Assembly (NCBI GenBank): GCA_017590115.1
Contig: JAGGNK010011225.1
Coordinates: 2,419,387-2,483,386 of the forward strand
Direction of reading: 5' to 3'
Length of the DNA: 64,000 nucleotides
From: Montifringilla adamsi
Lineage: Eukaryota; Chordata; Aves; Passeriformes; Passeridae
Shown piece after piece: positions 46,848 through 62,000 of this stretch (its first letter is position 1; every line of letters starts with the position of its first letter). The notes beneath the pieces were generated by a model. The model ran no database searches, was not told the origin of the DNA, and saw only the letters and a list, made by a program, of their open reading frames with translations. A program made the translations under genes and the position numbers.

Positions 46848-47574
46848 ACACACCTCCAGACTCATATTTGTACACAGAATATTCCTTCACAAGGACAAAG
46901 CCAAGGAAAGAAAAAAAATAAAAGGTTACTGACAAGGGTTAAGACATTTGTCTCTAGAGACTTCAGCTATGCCTCCACTCCCCATAAAAAGAAGCTGTAA
47001 AAGAAAATTGCCCAGGAACATCATGAACAACTTGCAATAGACAAGAATTTTTGGAAGTCTTCAACAAATCATGCAAATCTTTCCTGCCGGCAGCCCTAGG
47101 TGTTTTTTGTTTTTTTTTTTTTTTTTTTTGTGTTTTTTTTTTTTGGTTTGGAGCCAGAGGGAAGGCCTTCAACTTCTTCACTGACCTCTCTGAATGAGCA
47201 AATGAAGTCTGAATGTTGAATGACAACAAACAGCTTTAGAAGACTGGAGACACAGCTAAGAGAGTACCTATCCAGAAACTTGCTTAATGAACTTCAGCAA
47301 GAAAATAGGGGATCAGAGACCTTTGGATCCAGCAGATCAGACTTCCAGTTCATTAATCACTATGACCCAGAATAAAAATATATATCGTGTGATCTAGATA
47401 GGATCAGACACCAATGTCTACATATGGGCACACAGGCATAAAATTTGCCATGAATTTTTAATAACTTTAAGTAGTCATACATAAGTATATTATAATGGAT
47501 TTTCCCATCCCTCCTATTTAAGCTTCATAACGCTAAACACACTGTTTATCACTAAAATTGTAGGCTACTGTGTC
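46848..47574. other. Gene-free spacer with poly-T
   Basis: No gene seen. A T-rich tract lies at 47103-47144 (T19 and T12 runs interrupted by G) and explains the lysine-rich - strand frame at 46963-47229. Confidence 0.6.
47103..47144 (+). repeat. G-interrupted poly-T tract
   Basis: T6-G-T20-GTG-T12. A simple repeat seen directly. Confidence 0.9.
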
Positions 47575-47720
47575 AGTCTCCCTCATCTGAATCTGTAGTG
47601 GTGATGCACTTCATGCACACGGTGTAACCACTGGGAATGGTGCTGTGCTGGGCCAGGAGCTGGACTCACTGATCATTGAGGGTCTCTTCTTACTCAGCTT
47701 ATTCTGTGATTCTGTGGTTT
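47575..47720 (+). mobile_element. CR1 LINE 3' end fragment
   Basis: 'Ggtgctgtgctgggccaggagctggactcactgatc', then 'tgagggtctcttcttactcagc' and the tail TTCTGTGATTCTGTGG identify a CR1 3' end on the + strand. About 100-140 bp survive. Confidence 0.8.
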
Positions 47721-50700
47721 TTCAGTGTTAGATTAGTCTTGCTAAAAAATTTAATAGGACACACATTAACCTACACTCTAATGTCCAGCAGTATTACTAA
47801 AATAAAATAGAATAAACTACAGCTCATAAAGAGGTAGGTTTTGAACTGGCCTGTAGACTATAAATTATCTACCCTTACCTTGTTTCTGTTAACTCCCTTT
47901 AAAATCACAGTTTTCTTGGCAATAAGCCTGACACCCTCTCAACACCCCCCTCAATGTACAAAACATTATCACTTTTTTGAAGAATCACCAAGCAGCTCAT
48001 TTAATGTTTCTTTCAAATAAATATGTGATTTGGTAACAGCTAACATATAAGAAACAAGACTGAATTTTGATAACAACATGGTGAAAGAGTAAATAGCCTG
48101 TGGGCACAGCAATAGAAAAATGATTTATATCTCAGCAATCCATGATGAAATAGGAAAGAAAAATGCATTGGAAATCAGCATGCAACACTGTCTGGAATTG
48201 AAAAGAAACACGATAAAGTCATTTACACTGGAATACATTGACTAAGTCTCTCTGTATCAGGTCAAGCCATCTCATTATGAAATGGAGTACATCAAAATTA
48301 GAGCATTAGAAAATTTGATTGACCCAAATATCCTACTAAGCTATTTGCCTCCCACAGTCTTTTCTCTCCACTAAATTTCTGAACATTTCACTTCATTGCT
48401 CCTGTCTCTCCACCTGCATAACCTATTTCCTCATTGATCAGTACTGCCTACACTCAGGATTTTGCAGCACCTGGCAGCCTCAAGATCAGACTTCTGAAAG
48501 TCACCTAAAAGGTCAGGGGCACAGCACCACTCCTCTGTATCCAGCTTCAATAGCTCGTTTAGGAAAGGTCATTACTGTTATGAAATAGAATCGTGCAATC
48601 TCAAACTTTAAAGCCATCAGAAGAAAAAAGCACTGCAGTTTGAAGTTAAAAAAAAAAAAAGAAAAAAAACCCAAAAAAGCAACAACAACAACAACAAAAA
48701 AACCCAACACACAGTGATGGAAGCTGCTAAAAGCATTTTTAAAGCATTGAAGTGCTGCAGAAAAGGGAAAATCCACTTTTCTAGTTAGACCATGGATAGA
48801 TAATATGTGAAAAGATGGATGTAAATGAACTTTGCAATAGAATCTGTAATTCTGCTAAATATAACATTCAAAAGTAAAATAAAACACACTTGTAAAATCA
48901 CACGTCCACATAAGACTGGGAGTAGCCCCCATGGGACCTAAGGCCTGACTAAATGAAAGCTCTTTAACACAGCTTTTGCTTTGGAGAGTCATATTCCAAT
49001 ATTTCAGACATTTGGTAACACTTTCAACATACAAGGACTTGGAACGTGTCTTACTTATAGCAGAACTTGAAATAAACCACAGTTTATAACAAGGCCTAAA
49101 TTTGTAACATCTAGAAATAATTTTCAGATAGTTTTTGTTTAATTTTACTTACTTCCTAAGCAAGAAAGATTAAGCAAACTGCCACTATAGTACTTCTGTT
49201 TGTTCAGAGATATATAGCATTAACCTTTAACACAGTGTATCTTTTTAAATCACTAAGGCTGAAGTTATCTGTCTCCAAACCCTCACTAAACAGCCAGGTA
49301 CACTAGCTGTATTAGCTATTTTTCTTATAAGAAAGACCTAGCAGAATATATTGGTCTATCTTTAAATGGCAAATGGCTTACTAGCAGTGAAATGGTCACC
49401 ATATAAAAGCATAGCAGAACTCAGCACCTGAATGTGAGTGATTTTCTACTTCACAGCTTTTTCAGTATGTATGTGCCTGACACGAAACACAACTTTGTAT
49501 CTCACATCTAGCTTGCCCAGAATTGTGAAGTTTCTGATGGAATTGGGGCATTAATTTTGTGGTGAACCTTTTTGTATGATCTAATAGTTCATAGAGCTCT
49601 AGTAAGCACAAGTAGGTTACTTAGGTTGCAAGAGAGAACTCTTCACACAGCTGTCATGCATCAGCACATCAGCAGTAAAAGGAGGACTGACAATAAAGAA
49701 GTGGAAGAAACCTTGCTAAACTAAAAAGCTAGTTGAATGTGTAAGATAATGTAATTCTGCTTAGAAATGATACAGAACTTTTGCTTCTACTAAAGCCTAT
49801 CTGTATTCTAATCAATAAATTAGTGAAAAACTAATATAAAATAAATTAATATCCTCAAATATGGTCTACAAATTGAATATAAATTTCAATATAGAAATAT
49901 GTAATTTATAAAACATCTTAAAATTTTTAATATATCCAGCTTGCTTTTGTAGATTGTAGTGAATACAAAAGACTCTAGTATGGGATAATTAATTTTTCAA
50001 AATAGTCTTAAAATTATTCTTAATTTATAAGTATTTACTGGAATTAGTAGGAATTGGAGTGCTGACAAAGAAGAAGATAAGTTATATTTTTCATGCAGAT
50101 GCAACCTTGGATCCCTATGGAGAGTACAATGCTAAAACCAAGCTGATCAATCTTTGTATAAAGTATTTTTCTGAAGATATTGAAACATCTCCTTGATTCT
50201 TGAATTCTTCAAAGGGCAATGACATAGAGATCATTCAATCAAAATAAAGAAGAGGAAAATCATCTCAGATCTATGCTGTGTTAGGAACATCTTGGAAATT
50301 GCTGCTTCTGTCCTACTTCTAATAAGCACTTTGACATCCTTCATTAGAGGCGAAGGCCACAGATACAGAACTAGACAATTAACCTTAAAAACACAAAAAT
50401 CTAGAAGGAAACAAGTAACAGTAAAGCTTAAATTTCAGAGATAGTGTTACTTGTGTATTCTTGAATGCATCTTTCAAATGCGAAAAGCTCTGGGGCAACC
50501 ATTGTTCCATGTTTCATTGGAGTAAAGAATTTTTAGCTGCCTCTTGTACCCTGACAATGGATTTAACCTACCAAATTACTCAGGTGTTATGTTGTTACCT
50601 CAGCACTGCTTGCCTTTGATGAAAAACAACTTGGTGCACAGCTTGTACATTCCTAAAATACATCTTAACCTCCCTATGAGATAAAATCAGGGCCCAAAGG

Positions 50701-53700
50701 GTAAAATAGTCATTGTTTCCTCACACACAGAAGAAGTAATTTTAGTTCACAGCATCTTATTTTCAGTGGACAGGATGTAGAAGAATAATTTACTGCTACC
50801 TTTACTTACCTCTCTAGTTGAAGTATTTCACTCCCCAGAGCAGGGCATATAGTATTTCATAAAGCACAAATGATTTGATGTTTCAGAACACAGTTCTGTG
50901 GCTGCTCAAAACTATTTTGGGTACTTGCAATAAATAATTCTCCTATTCTATGACAACAGAATAAATGATGGCTTAGAATCAGTTTTGCACAGCTTCCTGC
51001 TCCAGCTCAGCCAGAATACACTATTAGAATTGAAATTCCTTGTATGTATAAGGAGTGAGAAGGAAATAATTTGTCAAATTGTTGAGATCAGGATAAGATT
51101 TTAAGGTCATGCATACTATATTATGTTCAATTTGAAAAAATAGATAAGTAGTCATATGACAATTTCTGACACATTGAAAACTGAATATAAATGTTCCAAA
51201 CCAAAGTTACTGAGCTGTAAAGAAAGATAACAGTTTTGATATTGTTCCAAATTGCTTTTTCAGTGGATATTTGGGGGATCTTTCTCTCAGGTGCATGTGT
51301 TATAAGTATTGCATTTATATTGTTAGGGATTTTTTCCCAAATATTTTCTTTGTTAAATTTGAAAATTTTTTCTGCTCTCTGTCATGGAAAATTCACACAC
51401 ACCAATGGATGCTTTTCAAGGCCTGTTAAATATGAATCCGTCTACCAATTAAATTAGACAAAATACCTTAATTTAAAATTAAATTCCATAGATCACAAAA
51501 ACCAAATTTCCATAAACACAAATCTCATCTGAGCTCTCAGTTGTACCAGGATATAGCTTTTAAATGTCCTTCTTTTTTACTACTGTTTAAAAAAAGAGTG
51601 ACAGAAACATTGGTATTCATTCCGTATTTCACCTCTAGTTTAGTAATGGTATAGGTATTCAGGCATGACAAATTATCAGTGTTCATTAAGTTTGTACACT
51701 GCACATAGTTCTTTTATTCGAACTACCCTGGTGTGATTCTTTCACAAAATGTAATGTCTGGACTTTGTTAGTAATTTCTCAGCAAATAACAATAGTATAC
51801 TAATATTCATTTTTCAGCTAAAGGAAATCCAGTTTGTACTTATCAGAGTTAAGAAAAACTGCTGTAATTATAATTCTGCCATTGTAGTTAAGTAGATGTA
51901 CAAAACCTACAGCTCCTCCCAATGATTTCATTGACAGCACAGTTCATAGGTTTTTTCAAATGTACTCAGAGGATTTCAAAACTGCTTATGAACTTTTGAT
52001 TGTGATAGCTAATGGTGGTGGGGTGCGCATAAGAATCTCTGTACTCATATGTGAATAGAAATGCTTATGACACCTGACTGACAATATTTGTTCACTTTAT
52101 TTTAACAAAAACACAAGATTTTATTCCTGCTCTAGTTCCCATCTTTTAGCATCTCTTAATATTTGAAGAATTTTTATTCACAGTGAACCTGTTGTATAGG
52201 ATAATGAATCAACCATTTTTAAGATTGCATTTCAAACCAGAGTGCCTTTTCTTGACACATGAAATTAAATTATTCTTCTGTTACAAGTATACAAGTACAC
52301 CAAATTATTTTAAGGCATTAAATATTATTTTTCTTACTTCCAAGATATCTTTTCACTCTATTTGAAATTAGGATTTCGGTTGTATTTTAGTGTTATAAAT
52401 ATTTATTTGATTTTAATGCAGTTTCTTATGCATATTTCAACCTGCTCTGTAATTTGAAAGATCTTTCTTTTGCTGCTCGAAAAAATTAGAAGAATCTGTA
52501 AGAAAAACAAAGGGAGATCTGGGATTTTTAAAATATTGAAGACCTATGAAGTATTATTGTGTACTGGTTGATATATCAGTACCTCTAATTCCAGAACTGC
52601 AATGACAATTACTCTCAGCTTTTGGTAAAGTAGAAAATAAGAACATTTGGAGCAGGCATGGAATAAGGCAATTACAGAAATTAAACAGAGGAACAAAGAG
52701 ACAACACATTTTCAATAGAATTTTAGAAACGTGATTCTTTGTTGATGTTTGAAACAGTATAGTGCTAAAAAGAACCTTTGACATACATCAGCTAAATTAG
52801 ACTGGGATATTTATGGTGCAATAAACCTAACTACAAACAAGCGTAATGAAACAGAAAGGTCAAGAGAACAGACAAGAAAAAATACTATAAAACCTGAAGA
52901 TTTCCAAATAAATTTTGCATCCATTTGTTACTACAATTAAAAAAAAAAAAGAATATGTATTTGGACCAATCTATATTTTACCCCTCCCCTCCCTCTAATT
53001 TTTTAACTTATTTTTGAGATGGTTATCTTTGAAAAGATTTTCACCAGATCTTCTTCAAATATTTTCAGTCTAGGAAAGAAAAAACTTTCTTTTTAAAATA
53101 GAGCATTTTGTATTTTCACCTTTCTGTAGGTTTTTTCTCATTCCCCTTTTCTGTTTTTCACCCAACTCACAGGCCACTATTCTCAATGTTTGTAAAATTA
53201 TACAATGTTATTGAATAATAACAACATATATGTGTATATGCATTGTATACCAAGTATCCAAAGCATATACAAATACTAGAAATATTTGACTCTTGTTTCA
53301 GCTACACTGTCAGGGCTCTGGGCTTTTGAACATGGTATTAAGAAAAAGCTATCTGCAGGAATAAACTTTTTTATAGAATACTATTGGAACTACATAAAAA
53401 AATACTGGAAACTAGCAAATCTGTTTTTCTTACACTTCACTCATTAAACTTTGAGGAATAAGTGCACCTTCTATAGAGAACAGTTTTCAAATTCACAGTT
53501 CTGATCATTATGGGGTTTTTTTGTGTTTCATTCTTCTCCCCAGCCTCCTTTACTGTATTTTATATTTCCTAGAAAACAATTACAAGAAATTAGAAAAACA
53601 AATGTTCATGGAAGCAATTTTTTCTGTTGAAATTATGGTATTATTTTTCATACTTGTTCCCAAGAGTCAAGATCTTATTTAAAACTGAGAGTATCATTGT

Positions 53701-54999
53701 CACTCATGATATTACGTTAATGTAAATATTTCCTCCAGTGTTATGGTTAAGTTTGATTACCGCACCTCTCTGAACTCTTCCAAAAAATCAGCCAAAGTTA
53801 TTCAGCGCATCGTGTCTTATTCAACATATTTAGACTAGATGTTATTATATCCATTCACTTTATTTTAGACTTTCCACTCTAATAGCAGTCCCTGTTGAAT
53901 GCTTAATTATGAACAAAAAATTTCTATTCATGGTAATTTTATTTAAATTACTGATGCTGCAAAGTTTTATCCACTAGTTTCAAAATTATTTAGTAATTTC
54001 AATATTAGAAGGAACATCTCTGCAGGAGATGTCTGATGACTTTGAGGAGATTATAGCACTCAATACAATATATCTTGCATGACTTTCCAATTGAAGAGCT
54101 GCTCTGGATATTTGTAGCTGATAGAGCCTGCAATTTTGGTGATTCAAGTGACCATAGCTTCTGTGTCTCCAATACATTCTTAGTCTGCATTAAAGTATTT
54201 TGTGAGAAACGCTGCCTGTTAATACTGGAACAGTATTCAGGCATTAGTATTGTTGCTCAAATGTGTTAGAAACTTACAGAAATGTTATCTCAGATTATAA
54301 GATCTAAGGAAAAATTAACAGACAACCTAGATCATTTTTGGTTGAATTTTTTTTTATTTCCCAGAATACCAATATCAGTTTCTTGGAATGGGGTTTTGGT
54401 ATGCAATTATTTACCATTTTAAAGGATCTTTTTGTTTGTTTGTTTAATTTAATACCTCTAAGATAATTTTTTCTCCACAATTCAATATTTCTTTTCATAG
54501 GTAGGGTTGAACAGATGCATCTTAAGACTTCACTGAAGTACTCTTCAGTGTACTGAATTAGTACACAGTACATTTCTGGCATGCATATTCAAGTATATCA
54601 AATTACAAAATACTTTCTATAAATACATATATGGGTAATTTTAAAATCTGCTTCCCAGACAGTAAAACAATCATTTAAGTACGTGCAAAACCCACATTCA
54701 GAAAAGAAATAAACATGGATGCAATGAATTGGTTTCAGAACTGGAATGCATATTCATCAGCATATTTTACGATACTCAAACATCTACCATTAATCTTCAC
54801 ATTGATGAGCTGTCAGTCTGTTTAAGATCTGTAATCACAAACCCACTTATTTACATAGATGGTATCTTATGCAGTGTAAGTCTAAGACAGCTCCTGTATT
54901 TGTATATTTCCAACATTGCTTTTAAACTTCATTTAAAAGCAATACATTGAAAAATACAGTAAAATTAACAAGGCTCAAATTTTCTTTAAAACTATTTTT
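47721..54999. other. Gene-free AT-rich sequence
   Basis: Over 7 kb without a supported gene or transposon. The frame at 48513-48776 (-) depends on the A-rich/(CAA)n tract. Frames at 51236-51457, 52554-52784, 53986-54269 and 54304-54582 show nothing recognisable. No splice-bounded exon candidate stood out. Confidence 0.5.
48648..48707 (+). repeat. A-rich tract with (CAA)6
   Basis: A13 and A8 runs are followed by six CAA units (48680-48697) and a final A-run. A simple repeat. Confidence 0.9.
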
Positions 55000-57900
55000 G
55001 CAAAATGTTTTTGAATCAGGTCAGCTTAACTCTAACAGTCCACCTCCAAAAAATCCACAGGTTTGTGGGTAGGTAACACTCTTTCCTTAGACCTTCATGT
55101 CTCTAGTGACTCTACTATCTGGTTAAACAACTTCAGTTGGAAGAAACAACTAAAAAAGCCCTTCACACAAAGTGAAGGATGAGACAGACATATAGGCTTA
55201 ATGGGTGCCATGGGTAAATTTTATTAGTGTTCCCTCCCTAACTAATAACTTGTCAGATTAATGGTAAATTCAAGCCCAACAGAACTATTCTGCAGGAATA
55301 CTTTCAATGGTAGGGCATTTGGATTCTTGTTATTAACAATTACAATGGCTTATTTATGACCCAACAAACTCAGCAAATGCCAAGCAATGAAGAAATAGCT
55401 TCACAGCATTTAGCATCACTAAACTTTCAAAATTTATATAATCAGTGGAAAATATACTAGGGAAAATCACCAAAACAGCAATGCTCCAACCTTGCAGAAA
55501 CAAGATTAAGTATTGAATTTTTGCATGCTGTTGAAGAATGCCTAAGCCCTCCATTTCTAAGCTATATTCCTTCCAAGGAAGAAACATGATAAAAAATGAA
55601 AGTTTCTCCTAAGTTTAATTACTTAGCAACTTGTCCCAGTAATTATGTAGCAAATATTCTTTCAATATTGCTCCTAGGCAAATCCTTACAAGGGAAATAC
55701 AATCTGTGCATGAGAAGAAACCTGTGATCAACTACACAGTGAAGAAACTGTTCAAAAGGCTTCATCAGCTTGAGCCCTGCTGCCTACTTGGAGAGAGCAA
55801 CATAAATAATCAGAGTAACTTTTTCCTCAGGTCACCAGTCTTTGTGCTCAAGCAAGACAGTGCTGATTTGGGTGGTTTGTTGCATTTAAAACTTGAAAAA
55901 CCAAGCAATCCAAGCCTTGGATAACAATTTGAAAATGTAAGCAGCAGAATATGGGATAAACAGCCAGAAATGGAATCAATCATGGCATTTCATAGAGTGC
56001 ATATATTTGCTTGTACAAATTATAGCGTACTAGATGCCTCAGATTCAGGAGAAACACTGAAAAGAATTTTTCACTCAATGATAGGGATTTGTCTGCCAGT
56101 AGAGAAAGTCCAGTAGCTGAAGTTTAATATTTTAAGAGACATAATGTTTAAGAACAGTTTTGGTTGTTTTTTTTTTCTAGTGTTGACACTTCAGTAATGG
56201 TATTCCAGGTAGTTGCACTGTATTTGTCCTTTCTATGAAATCCTACCATTTGCTGGATCTTAATGTGATCTTGTGCCCCTGAGTACCACAGATTAAGTCA
56301 TAACAGCTCAGGAAAAAATCCAGCACAGGAGAAAGAGGTTTACCTTGACAGCCACCAACACAGGGTCCAACTAGGACTGAACTTACCTAAAATGGAAAGA
56401 TATTTTTACAAATACAAGGCCTAAATTTCCTTGAATTTTAATGACAGCACAGACTAACAGGTACTTTCCTCTGTGGTCAAAACTCATCAGACCATAGTCA
56501 GGGCTTCTCATTATTGGGAAGGTCACATTTTGATTTGCATTCTTATTATCAAAGGCAGAATTAAATGCAAAATATTAACAGAAAGTATATTTTCTCTCTG
56601 CTCCCAATGATAGAAATAACAATTAATAAAAAATGCTTCATTAAATATGTTGCCAAGAGTTAACATTACATGTGCTTATATTAAAATATTGTTGATTCAA
56701 AAGTATATGCTTGCACTTACTAAGAGGAGTAATATTCCAACCTTTTTTATCTATAAAGATGATGCTGAACATTTATGCTGCAGCAGAGGAAAGGTGATTA
56801 CATTTTGAGAACTAATAATGCGCAGCTTCAAGCAACTAAAAAATTATACTGATATTTATTATTTGTTTCCTAGAGTTATATATGTCCTACAGTCCTTTTT
56901 CAAAACTGCAGATTATTTACACTATCTCCTGAAAATATATGCATGTAATTGGAAAGATAAAAGACGGAATTGAGATTTTTCTTTCATGAAGGGTTTTCTC
57001 CTGTGTAGAGTCTTAATTTTTAACAGCAAGTCTTAACAAGAAATGCATATAAAAATCCCCACAAGCTTTTTTTAATTCACATGTACACCTGTCCCTCCAT
57101 ATGCACAACTATTGCAGCTCTGAAAATAAGCCTAGACAGAACATTATTTTAATGTCATCAAATAAAAAATACATCAGCAGAATTAACTGTTTGTATCAGT
57201 AGATGCTGTTTACCGAGAGCATTTTCTATGTGACAAATCCACGGCTCAAGTGAATGGAAGGGTTACTTTTCATTTCAGAGGTTTGGGCCATAGGAGAAAT
57301 AGACTTGGCTTTCACAAATGTGCAGTAGTGTTTATAGCCATTTTCAGAGGACTATCCACACAGGATGGTGGAGGAAAAAAATACACTTTTCACCCAACTA
57401 ATTCTGCTATGGGCCATCTGTTACTATCTGATCTGAAAGTCTCAAGAAGATCAATATTTTAGTACTATGGACCTGAACTACTAAATGTATTGAAGTAGAT
57501 ATTCTTGTGCAATTTATTTTATGCACCTCCTGATCCTAATACCTAAAAGCAATAACACTGTCCTACCACTTTGAGCACAAAGAACTCTGTTCTCAGATCC
57601 CAGCGCCTCAAAGTCATTGACATGTGTGATTTCTCATTTCTTTAAAAAAGGCATGGATCTTTTTGTTCACACCACTGTTCAGGTCTTGCAAAAAAACAAC
57701 CTCAACAGGGATGAAATAGGATAATTTGAGCTGGGCTGTTTTAGTGTCATGGCTAAAAGCACATCCAAAGGAAACAGCCAAAGTCCAACAATGTCTCAAA
57801 CTGGGTAAAATATATGTGTACACTTCATCTTTAGAGTATACAGATGTACTTCCAGTTTTACCAAGGTATAAAATAAGTCCTGTAATTGAATATTACAATC

Positions 57901-59010
57901 AACTATAATTAACTATATATTCAGATTATCAGATTTTTTTTTCTCATAGCCTAATTAGAAAAACAGATTTGAAGATTATACCAAGCTTGATGTACTAAGA
58001 GTATTGCAGCATCCCTTTCCCTATCCAAATTCATGATTCACCTTGAGGAAAAGGTTTCTTTCCCAGAAATGCGTAATAAATCCTTCTTTCTGCACTCCTT
58101 CAATTGAATCCATATATTTTTTCTGATTTTTCCAAATTTCCAGTTTCCAAAATTTCATCACTATATAACATGTAAACTGAACAGCCCACTATGCAGAGAT
58201 CAGACCTTATAGAAATCCCTGCAAAAAATGTTTGTACCCAGCAAATACACATTAATGCCTACTTTTATATCCAGCATGCATTTTAGGGAAGTAGCTACAG
58301 TGGACTTATTTCATTCATGTAGGATATCACATACGCTAATATAAGTACAACTTGGGTGATACCACGGGGTTAATCAGGAAAAATAAATAGAGTAGGATTT
58401 TTGTTTATTACTCCATAAACTGGGGGAATTTTAAACTTCCTCATAAAAATTTAACAAGACTTTCTGTTACTCACAGCATAAAGAAGCATTACCAGAAAAT
58501 GCAGAACCTCCTGATGGAAGTAAAGGTCAAGGCTCTCTTCCATTCATCTTGAGCACCGTGCCAAGTTCTCTACATACCATAATTCATCAAATAATCTAAT
58601 TAACTTGTTTAAAATTATAATTAAGTTAGGCATACTTAAGGTCATGCAATTACAGGTTTGTGGAGAGGGTTTTACACCAACAAAGCAGCTGCAATCCAAA
58701 TGAAAAATCACACATTCTCTAATAACTCTCCATTTCCAGACAGCTATTAATAATGTGTTTTTTATAACCATGTTAAAAGGAGGTTTAGTTGCTTTGCAAG
58801 TGCTGTCTGTTCAGAAATACCAAATCCACACTTATTAACTCAGGACAAGGCTTCTTGATTAGAATTTGGAATCATCACATTCCAAAAACATAAACAGTGT
58901 CAGGAGATGTTGAGGTTTCCATTTCCTGCTTGACTGCTGAAATCACAGTGATTCTGTGTGCTTTTTTTGGTTTGTGGTTTTCTTCCAGTTAGTTGGTTGG
59001 GGGTTTTGGG

Positions 59011-59046
<36 letters not shown>

Positions 59047-62000
59047 ATCTTTGTTTGTTTTTTTTTTTTGCTTTGTTTTCTTCCTGGTTAATCTTTTAAA
59101 TTGTCCATTTCTTACAATATGAGAGGACATATATTTGTTAGATTAGAAGTTCTTAGGATATAGCCTCAAAAGAAATAAAGGAAAAAACTCCCAGCTTATC
59201 TAAGAAAGAAATACAGAAATCTGCCCAGCCCTCTGAACTGGATAATTTCACCAATATATGATCCTTTATCCATGGTGAAGATATACTGCAGTTCCTAAAA
59301 GGGATGGAGATGAGTAGCATGAAGCTGTTTTGTCTCATTATTTCAGGCAGAGTCAGCTGAGCTGAGGCATGGCAAGCCTAGAAAAAGCAGACTGTCTGAC
59401 AGCAAAAGCATTGCTGTGTCAATAATTCCATGTCCATACAGACTGTCTCAGAAACAAAGAGAACAGAAAGGATGAGTCTATGATAGCAGCTAGAGTGTTG
59501 AGCTTAATTTTGCCTGTAAATTATTTCCAAAATAGTTGGGGTTGCTTACTTCTGTTAATCATCAAAAGATATTTTTTTTTCCTTTACTAGAGTGTATCTA
59601 TCTGCTTTATCTGTCCTGTCCTTTGCCCTAATGTCAGAGAGAAACATAGACATATAGTCATCCAGAAGGAAAGGGAAAGATTATTCCATGTAGGAAGTTT
59701 CTGGTTAAAGTGAGGAGTGTGGGTCTGAGTAGTTATGTTTGCATGCATCTTTCAGAAAGCTACTATTAAATTCACCATAAAGTGATTTTGTGAAACACTT
59801 AGAGCAATCATTAACATCACCACATACCACAAGTGATATAAAATTGTCCTTTATTTGTAAAATTTTTTTTAATATTTGAGGAGATTTTTTTTCAAAAATA
59901 AGTTGGTCTTGCGTTTCTAAAATTAAGAAATAATATTAATTTTGTTTGATTTGATAGTAATGAGAACAAAAAGTTTTAATATGATTTTATATTAAACTCA
60001 GACACTAATACTAATGAGAAATTAACCTGAATACAACCTACCAGTTAGCAAACATAAAATATTTCACTTTTTTTGCTACATCAACCAGCAGTATGTTGAC
60101 ATCCATAGGGCACCTCCCTTTAGATCAGCTCATAACTCACACTTTTATTATGGTCTCTGTTGTAACAGCTAAGGTGCAGATTTCCAGTAAATGAAAAAAA
60201 TGCCACATATTAAAACTCTTGAGTATCACAGCTCATGCCATAATTTTGTTCAGTCATAATTCTCTCCAGACTGCATCCTACCAATATTTTAGTGACTCTC
60301 CTGGGTCTCCAATAAGTTCCTAATACAAACCAGGGTTTTCTGGGTTAGAATTAATTGTCTTCACAGTGGCTGATATGGGGTATTTCAATATTTTATTCAT
60401 TGCTAATGAAATGCATTCATTTTTTCTCTTTTATTATTATAAACTGTACTGCATTAGTAGAAGGTACATAACAAAGTCTAGAAAGAATGTATTTTTCTTC
60501 TTTTTTTTTTTAACAACACTATTTATATAAAGCTAGTGTAAGTATATGGGTTTAAACAAGTGTTTATACATATGTTTTTAGAGAAGTAATTAACCATGAG
60601 TTTCCATAGCTTTATGATCACTTCTTTATGTATTTATTCAGAGGTCAGCAAAATAAAATACAGGAAAACTGATGTAAAAGTCTTTGATTGGTTAAAAGAT
60701 GATGATCTTATTTTCGGTATGTATCTTGATAACACTGCATATTTCTCTCCAGGACTCAAAAAATATGAAACATGGCTTCATGAATGGCAAAGCTTACCCA
60801 GAAACACACAGTCCTAGAAAACATTTCATAAGCAGTCTAAATATCAGTGATGTGGACACACACACAGCTGTGGGGCAGACGGTTCAAAACTGAGTTCCTC
60901 ACCAGCTGTTAAGATATCTACCTCTTGCACTCACACTGAAGGAAGCCTTAAAGAAATCCAAAACCCCCCCAAATTCCTCCTTCCTCTCCCCTCCAATAAA
61001 TTTCTTCCAGGAAAAGGTTTATTCAGTATATTCACAGAGTGTTAAGAGGCAAATAAGTTTTCACTTAAAAAATAAACGTCCACCACCTATCTTAGTTTGG
61101 ATTTCTGGTGTATATGTGTCATGGAATAAAAAGCAAGGATCATATTTAATCATTATTTAAAAAATATCCAGCAGCCGGCAGCATAGCAGTTGAAATGTTT
61201 ATTCTCACTAGCTTTTTTCATGAACACTAATAATTTAGGTACTCTGCACCCCTCAGGATCTTTTAACACCAAAAAAATTATGTTGTCCAAACACAAGAGC
61301 TAAAAGACAGCCAATTACATTTAACAACAGAACTGCTAATGTTCCTAAATAAATGATTAGTCAAAAGACACTAGGTTACTTTATGACACCTTGCAAAAAG
61401 AATGGCACTATTTTTTCCATTTCAGATCAATCATTCCTGCTATTGGTATCAAATTAGTGCAGTTTTAATGCCATATCTGTTTGCTTGTAAAATCTCTAGA
61501 TACCATAAGAGGTAAATTCCCTTCTTATCTATTTTCATTAATAATCTAAAAGTATGACTGGTTCAAATGAATTAAATATAATTTCCTCTCCTTCCCCATC
61601 CCCAAACCAGTGTAATCTCAAGTATTAATCTAATAATCTTCAGTCATAAGACAAAAGGATGCCAACAACTTATTTTGCTGATGAGTTGCAGAATGCCAGA
61701 AATATTTTTATCACTAATACCAATCTTCAAAAGAGAAAGGAGAAACAGGAACAGTTCCAAGCTAAACTAGACCAGGAAAACCTCGCTTCACACCAATACT
61801 GGAAATGAAAGAGAGGACATGTCAAGAAAAAAACCCACAATGGCATATGTTTAATTCTCCACTGACCCACAAATTTTAATTTTTTAATTTTGTAGATTCA
61901 GTAAACATTAATAAAAACAGCTGACCCACTGATAAAAAATACCAAGTTTGAAGGAAAATAATTTATTTCCTTTCCTCTTTATTGTGACATATCCACAATG

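Noticed and set aside
59015..59070. Repeating Thr-His frame and (TG)n as a functional element
   Set aside because: A simple dinucleotide microsatellite followed by T-runs. The peptide is a by-product.
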